From Clostridia bacterium (GTDB lineage: Bacteria > Bacillota > Clostridia > Oscillospirales > Acutalibacteraceae), in assembly GCA_900755995.1 (NCBI GenBank), contig CAAEIM010000131.1:1-19858 (forward strand): a stretch of 19,858 nt of DNA, written 5' to 3'. This document shows, piece by piece, positions 1-7,982 of this stretch. The position numbers and the translations under genes were made by a program. Numbering within the stretch: the first letter of the stretch is position 1; every line of letters starts with the position of its first letter. Below the pieces are notes generated by a model that saw only the letters and a program-made list of their open reading frames with translations, did not search any database and was not told the DNA's origin.

Positions 1-1015
1 CGCCGAAAGGCTCAATTTCTGTGGGGTGGTTGTGGGTTTCGTTTTTAAACTGAACAAGCCACTGCTCTGTTACGCCGTCAATGGTAACTGGAACTTCAAT
101 TGAGCAGGCGTTGATTTCTTCACTTTCGTCAAGGTCAGGAATAAGACCTTTCTTTTTGAGCGACTTCATACCGATAAGAGCCATATCCATAAGGGAAACG
201 ATTCTGTTTGTATCCTTGCCGTAAACCTCGTCACGGGTTGCATAATACTCGGCAAGAGCTTCCTCAATTACTGCGCCGAGAGCAGACTTTTCAACCTCAA
301 TCTTCTCAAGCTTTGTGAGAAAGGTGGTGTGACGGCAGTGGTCTGACCAGTAGGTGTCAATAACTCTTAACTCGGTTACGCTCGGGTCACGCTTTTCTGT
401 ATCTCTGAAATAGTCACGGCAGAACTTTAAATCTGACAAAGTCATAGCAAAGCCCATTGAGCCGTAGTATTTTTCCATTTCTTCGTCATTGAAGCTGATA
501 AAGCCCTCTACACGCTTTACGTCAGCGGGTACAGGTGTTGCAATGTCAAGAGTCTGCGGCTTGTCAAGAGAGGCAAGTCGGCTCTCAACGGGGTTGATGA
601 GGTAATCCTCAATTTTTTTGAGGTCTTCGTCTGAAATATCTCCCGTAACAGCGACTACTCTTGCAGTAAGCACCTTGCATCTTTCGCCCTGAGTAAGGAG
701 CTGAACGCACTGCTCGGCTGAGTCGCCTCTCTGGTCGTACTGACCCGGAAGATACTCCATGGCAAATACCTTCCAGCCGTCCTCAACAGGAAGTGTTTCT
801 TCATAAATTACATCTGCATTTGGCTCGGAAAGAATAGTGCCCTTTGCGGCATCGTACTCCTCCTTTGAAAGTCCCTCAATATCATATCGCATAATGTATC
901 TGAGATCGGTAACATTTCTCATACCAAGGTTGTGGCGAATGTCCCACAAGGTCTGCTTTGCAAGAACATTAAAGCCATCTCTTTTTTCTACAAAAATTCT
1001 GATTACGCCTGACAT
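1..1015 (-). CDS. purL: Phosphoribosylformylglycinamidine synthase, N-terminal part (cut by window edge)
   Basis: This is the first 338 residues of a FGAM synthase, which converts FGAR, glutamine and ATP to FGAM in de novo purine synthesis in the cytoplasm. The reading frame is open to the window edge. Residues 1-80 match the PurS-like N-terminal domain of the large single-chain enzyme. The stretch DTYWSDHCRHTTF at about 220-232 and NETHNHPTEIEPFG at about 325-338 are hallmark motifs of the first AIR-synthase-like domain. The family's single-chain form is about 1,200-1,300 residues, so roughly three quarters, including the glutaminase domain, lie outside. The ATG at 1015 is preceded by GGGAGGA nine bases upstream (1025-1031). 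It sits downstream of the fatty-acid operon on the same strand but behind a terminator, so it is probably a separate transcript. Identity is firm; the single-chain form rests on the N-terminal layout. Confidence 0.93.
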   Translation of the reverse strand, partial: MSGVIRIFVEKRDGFNVLAKQTLWDIRHNLGMRNVTDLRYIMRYDIEGLSKEEYDAAKGTILSEPNADVIYEETLPVEDGWKVFAMEYLPGQYDQRGDSAEQCVQLLTQGERCKVLTARVVAVTGDISDEDLKKIEDYLINPVESRLASLDKPQTLDIATPVPADVKRVEGFISFNDEEMEKYYGSMGFAMTLSDLKFCRDYFRDTEKRDPSVTELRVIDTYWSDHCRHTTFLTKLEKIEVEKSALGAVIEEALAEYYATRDEVYGKDTNRIVSLMDMALIGMKSLKKKGLIPDLDESEEINACSIEVPVTIDGVTEQWLVQFKNETHNHPTEIEPFG

Positions 1016-1040
1016 AGAAATTCGTCCTCCCGTAAAAATC

Positions 1041-1069
1041 ATATTATTTTTATAATACCACAAAAGCAA
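1041..1069 (-). promoter_or_regulatory. Candidate purL promoter
   Basis: Read on the minus strand, TTGCTT (1064-1069) and TAATAT (1041-1046) are 17 bases apart. An alternative is an extended -10, TGGTATTAT, at 1052-1060. Both lie between the upstream terminator and the purL ribosome binding site. The region is AT-rich, so chance matches are likely. No PurR-type operator was recognised. Confidence 0.4.
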
Positions 1070-1100
1070 TTTTTCTTTTTTCGTTTAAACAATTATAAGT

Positions 1101-1127
1101 AAAAAACCGCCTGCATTGCAGACGGTT
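1101..1127 (-). terminator. Rho-independent terminator of the fatty-acid operon
   Basis: On the minus strand AACCGTCTGC and GCAGGCGGTT (1105-1127) form a 10-pair stem, including one U-G pair, with a three-base loop. The stem runs directly into a T-run (1101-1106 as A on plus). It lies 15 bases after the accA stop codon and before purL. Confidence 0.88.
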
Positions 1128-1141
1128 CAGGTAAATTATAA

Positions 1142-1924
1142 TTATAAATTTGTGCCGATTCTTCTGAATCTTTCATAACGGGCGGTGGTAAGCTCTTCAT
1201 CGGTCAGGGCAAGGTTTTTCTCAAAGGTTCTCTCAATGAGAAGCTTTAAGCTTTCAAACATTGCGCCGTTATCAGCCTTTGGCTCTCTGATGATTCTTTC
1301 AATTACTCCAAGCTCAAACAAATCCTGAGCAGTAAGCTTGAGTGCCTCTGCCGCCTCGGGAGCTTTTTTGCTGTCTTTCCAAAGGATAGAAGCACAGCCC
1401 TCGGGAGAAATTGCTGAATAAACGGAGTTCTCCATCATCCACACCTCGTCTGCAACCGCAAGTCCAAGTGCGCCGCCGCTTTCGCCCTCGCCGATAACAA
1501 TGGTGAGCACGGGGGTTTTGAGCGCAATCATCTCCATAAGGTTTTCGGCTATGGCAAGTCCCTGTCCTCTTTCCTCTGCGCCAATGCCCGGATAAGCGCC
1601 GCTGGTATCAACAAAGCAGAGTACGGGACGGCGGAATTTTTCAGCCTGCTTCATCAGTCTGAGTGCTTTTCTGTAGCCCTCAGGATGAGCCTGCCCGAAG
1701 TTTCGCTCCATACGCTCCTTGGTATTTCTTCCCTTTTCAAGTCCGATTACGGTTACCGGCATATTGTGCAGCATTGCAATGCCTGCAACAACTGCCTTAT
1801 CATCGGAAAATCTTCTGTCACCGTGCAGCTCAAAAAAGCTGTCGCCGAACATATGGCTTATGTAGTCAACAGTAGTCAGCTTGTTGGCATCTCTTGACGC
1901 CATAACCTTTTCGTATGCAGTCAT
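1142..1924 (-). CDS. accA: Acetyl-CoA carboxylase carboxyltransferase subunit alpha
   Basis: The 260-residue product is the alpha half of the carboxyltransferase that moves CO2 from carboxybiotin on AccB to acetyl-CoA, making malonyl-CoA. Family-typical segments are visible: DYISHMFGDSFFELHGDR near residues 20-37, the PEGYRKALRLMKQAEKF segment near 80-97, the turn DTSGAYPGIGAEERGQG near 107-123, and GEGESGGALGLAVAD near 145-159. The length fits short Gram-positive AccA. Its ATG overlaps the accD stop by four bases (1921-1924), indicating translational coupling and equimolar AccA/AccD. It is the last gene of the operon and is followed by a terminator. The first residues match the usual start of the mature domain, so no upstream extension is expected. 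Confidence 0.96.
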   Translation of the reverse strand: MTAYEKVMASRDANKLTTVDYISHMFGDSFFELHGDRRFSDDKAVVAGIAMLHNMPVTVIGLEKGRNTKERMERNFGQAHPEGYRKALRLMKQAEKFRRPVLCFVDTSGAYPGIGAEERGQGLAIAENLMEMIALKTPVLTIVIGEGESGGALGLAVADEVWMMENSVYSAISPEGCASILWKDSKKAPEAAEALKLTAQDLFELGVIERIIREPKADNGAMFESLKLLIERTFEKNLALTDEELTTARYERFRRIGTNL

Positions 1925-2787
1925 TGTTCCGACACCTCCCCATAGCCGTGCATTCTGAGCAGCTTAACCAATGATTCTTTAAGCTTATTTCTGCTTACAA
2001 CTGCGTCAATAAAGCCTTTTTGCAGCACAAACTCCGAAGTCTGAAAGTCCTTTGGAAGCTTTTGGCGAATAGTCTGCTCAATTACTCTTGGACCTGCAAA
2101 GCCAACGAGGGTGTCAGGCTCGGCAAGAATAATATCGCCCTGCATAGCAAACGAAGCGGTAACTCCGCCGGTAGTTGGGTCGGTAAGAACAGTTATGTAT
2201 AAAAGTCCGCTGTCGCTGTGACGCTTAACCGCACCGGAGGTTTTTGCCATCTGCATAAGAGAGAGGATTCCCTCCTGCATACGGGCGCCGCCGGAAACTG
2301 TGCAAACAACAACGGGAAGTGATTTTTCCGTGGCATACTCAAAGGAACGGGTTATTTTTTCACCTGTAACCGTACCCATACTGCCCATCATAAAATCAGA
2401 GTCCATTACGCAGAGCATAGTGTCGATTCCTCCAATTTTACACTCGCCGCACATTACGGATTCCTTGGAGCCTGTAGCCCTTGCTTTTTCAAGCTTCTGG
2501 TTATATCCGGGAAAATCCAGAATATTTTTGCTCTCCATATCAGCGTCGTGCTCGCAAAAGCTGCCCTCGTCGGCAAGGAGCTTTACACGCTGCTTTGCGT
2601 TCATTCTGAAATGATGACCGCATTTTGTGCAAACACGGAAGTTCTCCTCCATATCCGTTGTAAGCTGCATTGTATTGCATTTAGGGCATTTTATCCACAT
2701 TTCCTCAGGAACAAAGGGGACGTTGGTATGCTCCTCAGGCTGTTTTTCAAGCTCATTTTTAGGTTTTACAAAAGCAAATAAATCCAT
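1921..2787 (-). CDS. accD: Acetyl-CoA carboxylase carboxyltransferase subunit beta
   Basis: This 288-residue protein is the beta subunit of acetyl-CoA carboxyltransferase. A four-cysteine zinc ribbon is visible near the N-terminus (C34-x2-C37 and C53-x2-C56), as is usual for AccD. The catalytic crotonase-like fold follows, with SGGARMQEGILSLMQMAKTSGA at about 165-186 (split here only by my count) and the DPTTGGVTASFAMQGD segment at about 208-223. Only six bases separate it from accC upstream, and it overlaps accA downstream by four bases. The ribosome binding site is weak (GGAAAGAAG inside the accC end), consistent with coupling to accC translation. The subunit order accC-accD-accA follows the enzyme's reaction order. 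Confidence 0.96.
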   Translation of the reverse strand: MDLFAFVKPKNELEKQPEEHTNVPFVPEEMWIKCPKCNTMQLTTDMEENFRVCTKCGHHFRMNAKQRVKLLADEGSFCEHDADMESKNILDFPGYNQKLEKARATGSKESVMCGECKIGGIDTMLCVMDSDFMMGSMGTVTGEKITRSFEYATEKSLPVVVCTVSGGARMQEGILSLMQMAKTSGAVKRHSDSGLLYITVLTDPTTGGVTASFAMQGDIILAEPDTLVGFAGPRVIEQTIRQKLPKDFQTSEFVLQKGFIDAVVSRNKLKESLVKLLRMHGYGEVSEQ

Positions 2788-2793
2788 AGCCTA

Positions 2794-4152
2794 TTACTTC
2801 TTTCCGTCTTTATGCTTTTTTTCAAAATCAAGCATAAAGTCCGTAGTATATTCTCCGCTGACAAACTGCTCATCCGATAAAATCTCGGCAAGCAGGTCAC
2901 GGTTTATGTCAATTCCGTCAATAGTAAGCTCAGAAAGAGCCATTTTCATTTTCCTTATTGCAAGCTCACGGCTTCTTGCCTGCACAATAAGCTTGCCTAT
3001 CATTGAGTCATAGTAAGGCGGAATAAAATAATCCTGAAATACCGCTGTATCAAAGCGAACAAATGAACCGCCCGGAATATGTAAACGGGTAATTCTGCCG
3101 CAGCTCGGTCTGAAATCCTTAGATGGGTTTTCGGCATTTATACGACATTCAATTACGTTTCCGTGGGTAAAAATGCTGTCCTGAGTTCTTGTAAGCTTTG
3201 CGCCTGCGGCTATTCTTATCTGCCACTGCACAATGTCAAGACCTGTTACCATTTCGGTAACGCCGTGCTCAACCTGAAGTCTGGTGTTCATTTCCATAAA
3301 ATAGAAATTATTATCCATATCAAGCAAAAACTCTACCGTACCTGCATTGACGTAATTAACAGCCTTAGCCGCCTTTACAGCCGCCCTCATCATTTCCTTG
3401 CGGGTTCTGTCGTCCAGAGCAGGGCTTGGGCTTTCCTCAATCATTTTCTGGTTTTTGCGCTGAACAGAACATTCTCTTTCGCCCAGACAGATTGTATTGC
3501 CGTATTTGTCGCTCAAAAGCTGCATTTCTATGTGCTTTACCGGATGAATAAACCTCTCCAAATAGCAGGCGCCGTCACCGAATGCCGACTGAGCCTCCAA
3601 AGACGCTGCGGCAAAAGCCTCATCAAACTGCTCAATGCAGTCAACTCTGCGTATGCCCTTTCCGCCGCCGCCTGATCTTGCCTTTATGAGAAGCGGAAAA
3701 CCGATTTTTTCTGCCTCTGCCCTCGCCTCGGCGGGATCTTCTATAATATCGCAGCCGGGAGTAACGGGTACTCCTGCGGCTCTCATGGTTTTTCTTGCGT
3801 TGTCCTTATCGCCGAGAAGCTTAATCATCTCTGATGTAGGACCGATAAAGCTGATGTTGCACTGCTCGCAAAGAGAAACAAACTTTGCATTCTCGGAGAG
3901 CAGACCGTAGCCGGGGTGAATTGCCTGTGCACCACTTTCTATGGCAACCGTAAGTATAGCCGGCATATTAAGGTAGCTGTCGGCAACCCTGCTGCCGCCA
4001 ACGCAGTAGCTTTCATCGGCAAGCTGAACGTGCATTGAATTTTTGTCAGCCTCAGAATAGATTGCAACCGTACTTATGCCCATTTCTCGGCAGGCACGAA
4101 TAATTCTTACTGCAATTTCTCCTCGGTTGGCTATAAGTATTTTTGAAAACAT
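2794..4152 (-). CDS. accC: Biotin carboxylase subunit of acetyl-CoA carboxylase
   Basis: The 452-residue product carboxylates biotin on AccB using ATP and bicarbonate, the first half-reaction of acetyl-CoA carboxylase. The order is typical: biotin-carboxylase N-domain (FSKILIANRGEIAVRIIRA, residues 2-20), the ATP-grasp with K157 and a glycine-rich loop at 161-168, and the active-site stretch with E287, N289, R291, E295 (MEMNTRLQVEH, 286-296), then the C-terminal domain. One oddity is G297 where the family usually has proline (VEHPVTE). The length equals that of standard AccC, so this is the stand-alone subunit, not pyruvate carboxylase. GGAAGTGA precedes the ATG. It lies between fabZ and accD. 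Confidence 0.96.
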   Translation of the reverse strand: MFSKILIANRGEIAVRIIRACREMGISTVAIYSEADKNSMHVQLADESYCVGGSRVADSYLNMPAILTVAIESGAQAIHPGYGLLSENAKFVSLCEQCNISFIGPTSEMIKLLGDKDNARKTMRAAGVPVTPGCDIIEDPAEARAEAEKIGFPLLIKARSGGGGKGIRRVDCIEQFDEAFAAASLEAQSAFGDGACYLERFIHPVKHIEMQLLSDKYGNTICLGERECSVQRKNQKMIEESPSPALDDRTRKEMMRAAVKAAKAVNYVNAGTVEFLLDMDNNFYFMEMNTRLQVEHGVTEMVTGLDIVQWQIRIAAGAKLTRTQDSIFTHGNVIECRINAENPSKDFRPSCGRITRLHIPGGSFVRFDTAVFQDYFIPPYYDSMIGKLIVQARSRELAIRKMKMALSELTIDGIDINRDLLAEILSDEQFVSGEYTTDFMLDFEKKHKDGKK

Positions 4153-4184
4153 TTAATCACTTCCAAAAGAAAATTTGCAATAAA

Positions 4185-4604
4185 TCATTTATTTTCTATA
4201 AGTGCAAACGAAAGCTCGGCGCTTACGCAAAGCTTGCCGTCAACATAACCCTTGGCGTCTATAAAATAGAATGCGCCTCTGCTTCTTGTGAGAGTGCATA
4301 CACTCTCAAGCGTATCGCCGGGTTTTACCTGATTTTTGAATTTTACATTGTTCATCTTTGTAAAGAAAGGCGTGCAGTTTTTAACCTTGTCTGCAAGCAG
4401 ACAGCAGCTCGCCTGTCCCATCATTTCGCAGAGGATAACGCCCGGCACAACGGGATTGCCCGGAAAATGTCCCTGCAAAAAGAACTCGTCACCCTTAATT
4501 GTATATCTGCCCTTGGCTGTATTTTCGTTAACGCTCTCAGCCTCTTCTACAAGAAGCATATTATCACGGTGAGGGAGTATTTTTTTAATTTCTTCCTGAT
4601 TCAT
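4185..4604 (-). CDS. fabZ: 3-hydroxyacyl-ACP dehydratase
   Basis: A 139-residue hotdog-fold dehydratase that removes water from 3-hydroxyacyl-ACP to give trans-2-enoyl-ACP. The active-site segment GHFPGNPVVPGVILCEMMGQ (45-64) carries the catalytic H46 and E60. The opening PHRDNMLLVEE replaces the commoner PHRYPFLLVD. AAGGAG lies just upstream of the ATG. It is sandwiched between accB and accC, as in other FabK-type operons. The cluster shows no second dehydratase and no FabA/FabM-like isomerase. If unsaturated fatty acids are made, the isomerase is encoded elsewhere or FabZ has a dual role, which cannot be told from sequence. Confidence 0.95.
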   Translation of the reverse strand: MNQEEIKKILPHRDNMLLVEEAESVNENTAKGRYTIKGDEFFLQGHFPGNPVVPGVILCEMMGQASCCLLADKVKNCTPFFTKMNNVKFKNQVKPGDTLESVCTLTRSRGAFYFIDAKGYVDGKLCVSAELSFALIENK

Positions 4605-4616
4605 TTTTTCTCCTTA

Positions 4617-5063
4617 TTATTTAACAATGAACAGAGGCTGACCGTACTCAACAAGGTCGCCGTCTTTTACAAGAATCTCGGCAATCTCGCCGTCAAGCTC
4701 TGACTGGATTTCATTCATACACTTCATAGCCTCAACTATGCAGATTGTGTCGCCCTTTTTGATTTTTGATCCTACAGTCACATACGGACTGCTCTCAGGT
4801 GACGGAGCGGCGTAGAATACGCCTACAATCGGAGAATTAACAGCCTTGCCCTCAGTAACCGGTGCTGCGGCTTCAGCAGGAGCAGCAGTAACATTCTCCT
4901 TAACAGGAGCGGCAGCATTGGGCTGCATAACAACGGCAGGAGCGGCACAGGCTGCTCTTTCCAGACGGACAGCAGAGCCGTCGCCGTTCTTTATTTCAAG
5001 CACAGAAAGCGATGAGCTTTCAAGCATTTCAATAAGTTCTTTAACATCATTTTTAGAAAACAT
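4617..5063 (-). CDS. accB: Biotin carboxyl carrier protein of acetyl-CoA carboxylase
   Basis: The 148-residue product carries the biotin that shuttles CO2 between AccC and the AccA/AccD transferase. Residues 1-35 form the small N-terminal segment. An Ala/Pro-rich flexible linker spans about 37-72, and the biotinyl domain about 75-148. The biotin-accepting lysine is K114 in EAMKCMNEI; the usual motif is EAMKMMNE, so the residue after the lysine is Cys instead of Met. GGAGGGG precedes the ATG by eight bases. It lies between fabF and fabZ, 12 bases before fabZ. An oxaloacetate-decarboxylase carrier is unlikely because the N-terminal segment and operon fit AccB. Confidence 0.95.
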   Translation of the reverse strand: MFSKNDVKELIEMLESSSLSVLEIKNGDGSAVRLERAACAAPAVVMQPNAAAPVKENVTAAPAEAAAPVTEGKAVNSPIVGVFYAAPSPESSPYVTVGSKIKKGDTICIVEAMKCMNEIQSELDGEIAEILVKDGDLVEYGQPLFIVK

Positions 5064-5081
5064 AAGTACAGCCCCTCCGAA

Positions 5082-6308
5082 TCAGATTTTCTTAAATACT
5101 ACGCAAGCATCATGTCCGCCGAAGCCGAGGTTTGTAGATACGGCAACGTTGATATTGCGTTTTACCGCCTCGTTTGGCGTATAGTTAAGGTCAAGCTCCT
5201 CGTCCTGCTCGTTTAAGTGGATTGTAGGCGGGATTACACCGTCACGAAGTGCAAGAACAGATACTATAGCCTCTACTGCGCCTGTTGCACCGAGCATATG
5301 ACCTGTCATAGACTTTGTGGAGCTGATGTTAGCCTCATAAGCCTTCTGTCCGAGGGCAGACTTGATAGCCATTGTTTCGGTAAGGTCGTTGAGGTGGGTA
5401 GATGTGCCGTGAGCATTGATGTACAATTCATCGTCACTGTTCAGTCCGGCTTCAGCCACGGCAATTTTTATAGCGTTTGCAAGACCTGCGCCCTCAGGAT
5501 CGGGAGCTGTAACGTGGTGAGCGTCACAGGTGTTGCCGTAGCCTGAAAATTCAGCATAAATCTTTGCACCTCTAGCCTTTGCGTGCTCATATTCCTCAAG
5601 AATGAGCATACCTGCACCCTCGCCCATTACAAAGCCGTCACGGTTTTTGTCAAACGGACGTGAAGCTGTATCGGGATCGTCATTTGTAGAAAGCGCCTTC
5701 ATATTCTGGAAGCCTGCGATTGTAAGAGGCTCAACAACAGCCTCAGCACCGCCTGCTATAATAGCGTCAGCATAGCCGTTCTTAATTGCGTGGAATGCCT
5801 CGCCGATTGAGTTTGTACCTGTTGCGCAGGCGCTCATAACGGAAAGCGAAACACCCTTAGCCTTAAAACGAATTGCGACATTGCCTGTTGCAATGTTGCC
5901 GATCATCATAGGAATAAAGAAAGGAGATACCTTTCTCGGGCCACCGTTATTCATAGCGGTTACGTTGGTTACAAAGGTGCTTAGACCGCCTATGCCTGTG
6001 CCTATGTAAACGCCGAATCGCTCCTCGTCAACCTTGCCGAGAATACCGCTGTCATCCACAGCCTGCTGAGCGGCTGCAATGGCATACTGGCTGTAAAGGT
6101 CAAGCTTTCTCAGCTCTCTTTTTTCAATATATTTTTCAGGCTCAAAGCCCTTGATTGTTCCTGCAAGGTGAACCTTCAGTTCGGAGGTATCAAACGCCGT
6201 GATTTTTTCAACACCGTTTACACCTGCAAGCATATTTGACCACATTGTTTCAACATCGTTTCCTACGGGCGTGATTGCGCCCATACCTGTTACAACTACT
6301 CTTCTCAT
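5082..6308 (-). CDS. fabF: Beta-ketoacyl-ACP synthase II
   Basis: A 408-residue condensing enzyme that elongates acyl-ACP with malonyl-ACP. The frame is open to 6344, but the start at 6308 is preferred. It gives the family N-terminus MRRVVVTGMGAITPVG and has GGAGG six bases upstream (6315-6319); the extra 12 residues look unrelated to the family. With this start the catalytic triad is C161 (SACATGTNSIG), H300 (NAHGTSTHLND) and H337 (SMTGHMLGATG), with K332. The length is normal for FabF. It begins 13 bases after fabG ends. No initiating synthase FabH is encoded nearby, so chain initiation must be supplied from elsewhere. Confidence 0.96.
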   Translation of the reverse strand: MRRVVVTGMGAITPVGNDVETMWSNMLAGVNGVEKITAFDTSELKVHLAGTIKGFEPEKYIEKRELRKLDLYSQYAIAAAQQAVDDSGILGKVDEERFGVYIGTGIGGLSTFVTNVTAMNNGGPRKVSPFFIPMMIGNIATGNVAIRFKAKGVSLSVMSACATGTNSIGEAFHAIKNGYADAIIAGGAEAVVEPLTIAGFQNMKALSTNDDPDTASRPFDKNRDGFVMGEGAGMLILEEYEHAKARGAKIYAEFSGYGNTCDAHHVTAPDPEGAGLANAIKIAVAEAGLNSDDELYINAHGTSTHLNDLTETMAIKSALGQKAYEANISSTKSMTGHMLGATGAVEAIVSVLALRDGVIPPTIHLNEQDEELDLNYTPNEAVKRNINVAVSTNLGFGGHDACVVFKKI

Positions 6309-6321
6309 AATGCACCTCCGA

Positions 6322-7065
6322 TTACATTGCAAGTCCGCCGTCAACTCTGATAACCTCGCCTGTTACATAAGCAGCGTCATCTGAGCAGAGGAAAGCTACT
6401 ACATCTGCAACATCCTCCGGAGTACCGATTCTCTTTGCAGGAATCTGAGCCTTCATAGCGTCCTTAACCTTGTCTGAAAGTGCATTTGTCATATCTGTGC
6501 CGATATAACCCGGAGCAACTGCATTGACTGTAACTCCTCTGCCTGCAAGCTCCTTGGCTACAGACTTTGTCATACCGATAATGCCTGCCTTTGAAGCTGA
6601 GTAGTTAGCCTGTCCTGCGTTGCCTATGATACCTACGATTGATGAGGTGCTTACGATTCTGCCGTAACGCTTTTTCATAAAGTGCTTGTAGGTATGCTTT
6701 ATCATATTGAATGTACCCTTGAGATTTACGCCGATTACAGCGTCAAAATCCTTTTCGTCCATATTGAGGACGAGCTTGTCACGGGTAATGCCTGCATTGT
6801 TTACAAGAATATCAATTCCGCCGAAGTCCTCGATAACCTTATCGACAACCTCTTTTGATGCTTCAAAATTTGAAACATCGCAGAAATACTGCTCAACCTT
6901 TGTGTTGTACTCAGAAAGCGCCTCTTTGGCTGCAATGCCCTCGCTCTCGTCGCCGACATAAAGAATTGCAATGTTTGCGCCCTGACTTGCAAGCTTTTTA
7001 GCTATTGCAAGACCGATTCCTCTTGAACCGCCTGTAATAACGGCTGTCTTATTCTCAAATTTCAT
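6322..7065 (-). CDS. fabG: 3-oxoacyl-ACP reductase
   Basis: A 247-residue short-chain dehydrogenase that reduces 3-ketoacyl-ACP with NADPH. The start at 7065 is chosen because GGAGG (7071-7075) lies five bases upstream and the product then begins MKFENKTAVITGG. The longer frame from 7083 would place that ribosome binding site inside the gene. The nucleotide-binding motif TGGSRGIG is at 11-18 and NNAG at 89-92. The catalytic S142, Y155 and K159 are present (SSIVGIIGNAGQANYSASK region), and the C-terminal VDGGLAM is typical of FabG. Its place between fabD and fabF argues for the fatty-acid reductase rather than another SDR. It follows fabD by about 14 bases. Confidence 0.96.
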   Translation of the reverse strand: MKFENKTAVITGGSRGIGLAIAKKLASQGANIAILYVGDESEGIAAKEALSEYNTKVEQYFCDVSNFEASKEVVDKVIEDFGGIDILVNNAGITRDKLVLNMDEKDFDAVIGVNLKGTFNMIKHTYKHFMKKRYGRIVSTSSIVGIIGNAGQANYSASKAGIIGMTKSVAKELAGRGVTVNAVAPGYIGTDMTNALSDKVKDAMKAQIPAKRIGTPEDVADVVAFLCSDDAAYVTGEVIRVDGGLAM

Positions 7066-7079
7066 ATTATCCTCCAAAA

Positions 7080-7982
7080 TCAAATGTCAAGTGCTTCAAA
7101 ATCTGACGGTGTTTCTACCTTAAACGCCTTAACGCTGTCATCTATCCTTTTAATCAAACCTGTAAGGGTTTTGCCGACGCCGATTTCAATAAAGGTGTCA
7201 ACTCCGTCCTTAATCATATTTTCAACAATAGTCTGCCATCTTACGGGATTTTCAACCTGTGCTCTCACAAGCTCCTTAAAATCGCCCTCATACGGCTTTG
7301 CTGTGTAGTCGGAATAAATTGTTACCTTTGGCTGTGCAAAGTCAACTGTCTGCATATACTCTGAAAGTCCTTTTGCCGCATCAGCCATAAAAGGTGAGTG
7401 GAATGCGCCGCTTACTGCAAGCAGCTTTGCTCTGCCGCCTGCCGCCTTTACAGCCTCGCAGAAATCATCTGCGTTCTCGCTTGTAGTGGCTACTACCGTC
7501 TGAGCCGGTGAGTTGTAATTTACAGGATAGGTCTTGTCAAAATCCCTGCAAATCTCCTCAATCTTTTCGGGAGCAAGCTTCATAACGGCAGCCATTGCGC
7601 CGGGGTTCTCTGTTGCAGCCTTGTCCATAAGCTCGCCTCTTTTGCACACAAGCTTAAAGGCTTCTTCGTCTGAAAGTATGCCCGAAAAAGCAAGTGCGGC
7701 AATTTCTCCAAGCGAAAAGCCTGCTACGCAGTCAGCCTTAATACCCTTTTCCTCCAAAAATCTTGCAGCCGCAAGATCGGCAGTAAATACGCAGGGCTGT
7801 GTGTTTACTGTTTTGCAAAGCTCCTCTGTTGTGCCCTCAAAGCACTGCTTTGAAGTGCCCTGACGGATACTGTCCGCCATATCATAAACGCCCTTTGCCG
7901 CAGGAGAAGCCTCGTAAAGCTCCTTGCCCATACCGCTGTACTGTGCGCCCTGTCCTGAAAAAACAAATGCTATTTTACCCAT
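7080..7982 (-). CDS. fabD: Malonyl-CoA:ACP transacylase
   Basis: A 300-residue acyltransferase that moves malonyl from CoA to acyl carrier protein, supplying FabF. The N-terminal FVFSGQGAQYSGMGKEL (6-22) and the nucleophile elbow GFSLGE with S90 are clear, as is the catalytic H196 in GAFHSPFM. The elbow has Phe where E. coli has His (GHSLG); variation at this site is common in Firmicutes. The gene overlaps the end of fabK by 13 bases (7970-7982), indicating translational coupling. The stop at 7080-7082 lies just upstream of the fabG ribosome binding site. Confidence 0.95.
   Translation of the reverse strand: MGKIAFVFSGQGAQYSGMGKELYEASPAAKGVYDMADSIRQGTSKQCFEGTTEELCKTVNTQPCVFTADLAAARFLEEKGIKADCVAGFSLGEIAALAFSGILSDEEAFKLVCKRGELMDKAATENPGAMAAVMKLAPEKIEEICRDFDKTYPVNYNSPAQTVVATTSENADDFCEAVKAAGGRAKLLAVSGAFHSPFMADAAKGLSEYMQTVDFAQPKVTIYSDYTAKPYEGDFKELVRAQVENPVRWQTIVENMIKDGVDTFIEIGVGKTLTGLIKRIDDSVKAFKVETPSDFEALDI

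Noticed and set aside
3163..3675. Open frame of 170 codons on the plus strand inside accC
   Set aside because: It is antisense to a fully conserved gene; its length follows from accC codon use and there is no ribosome binding site or family pattern.
4143..4703. Open frame of 186 codons on the plus strand across fabZ and accB
   Set aside because: It lies opposite two clear operon genes and their junction, and the product shows no coherent domain.
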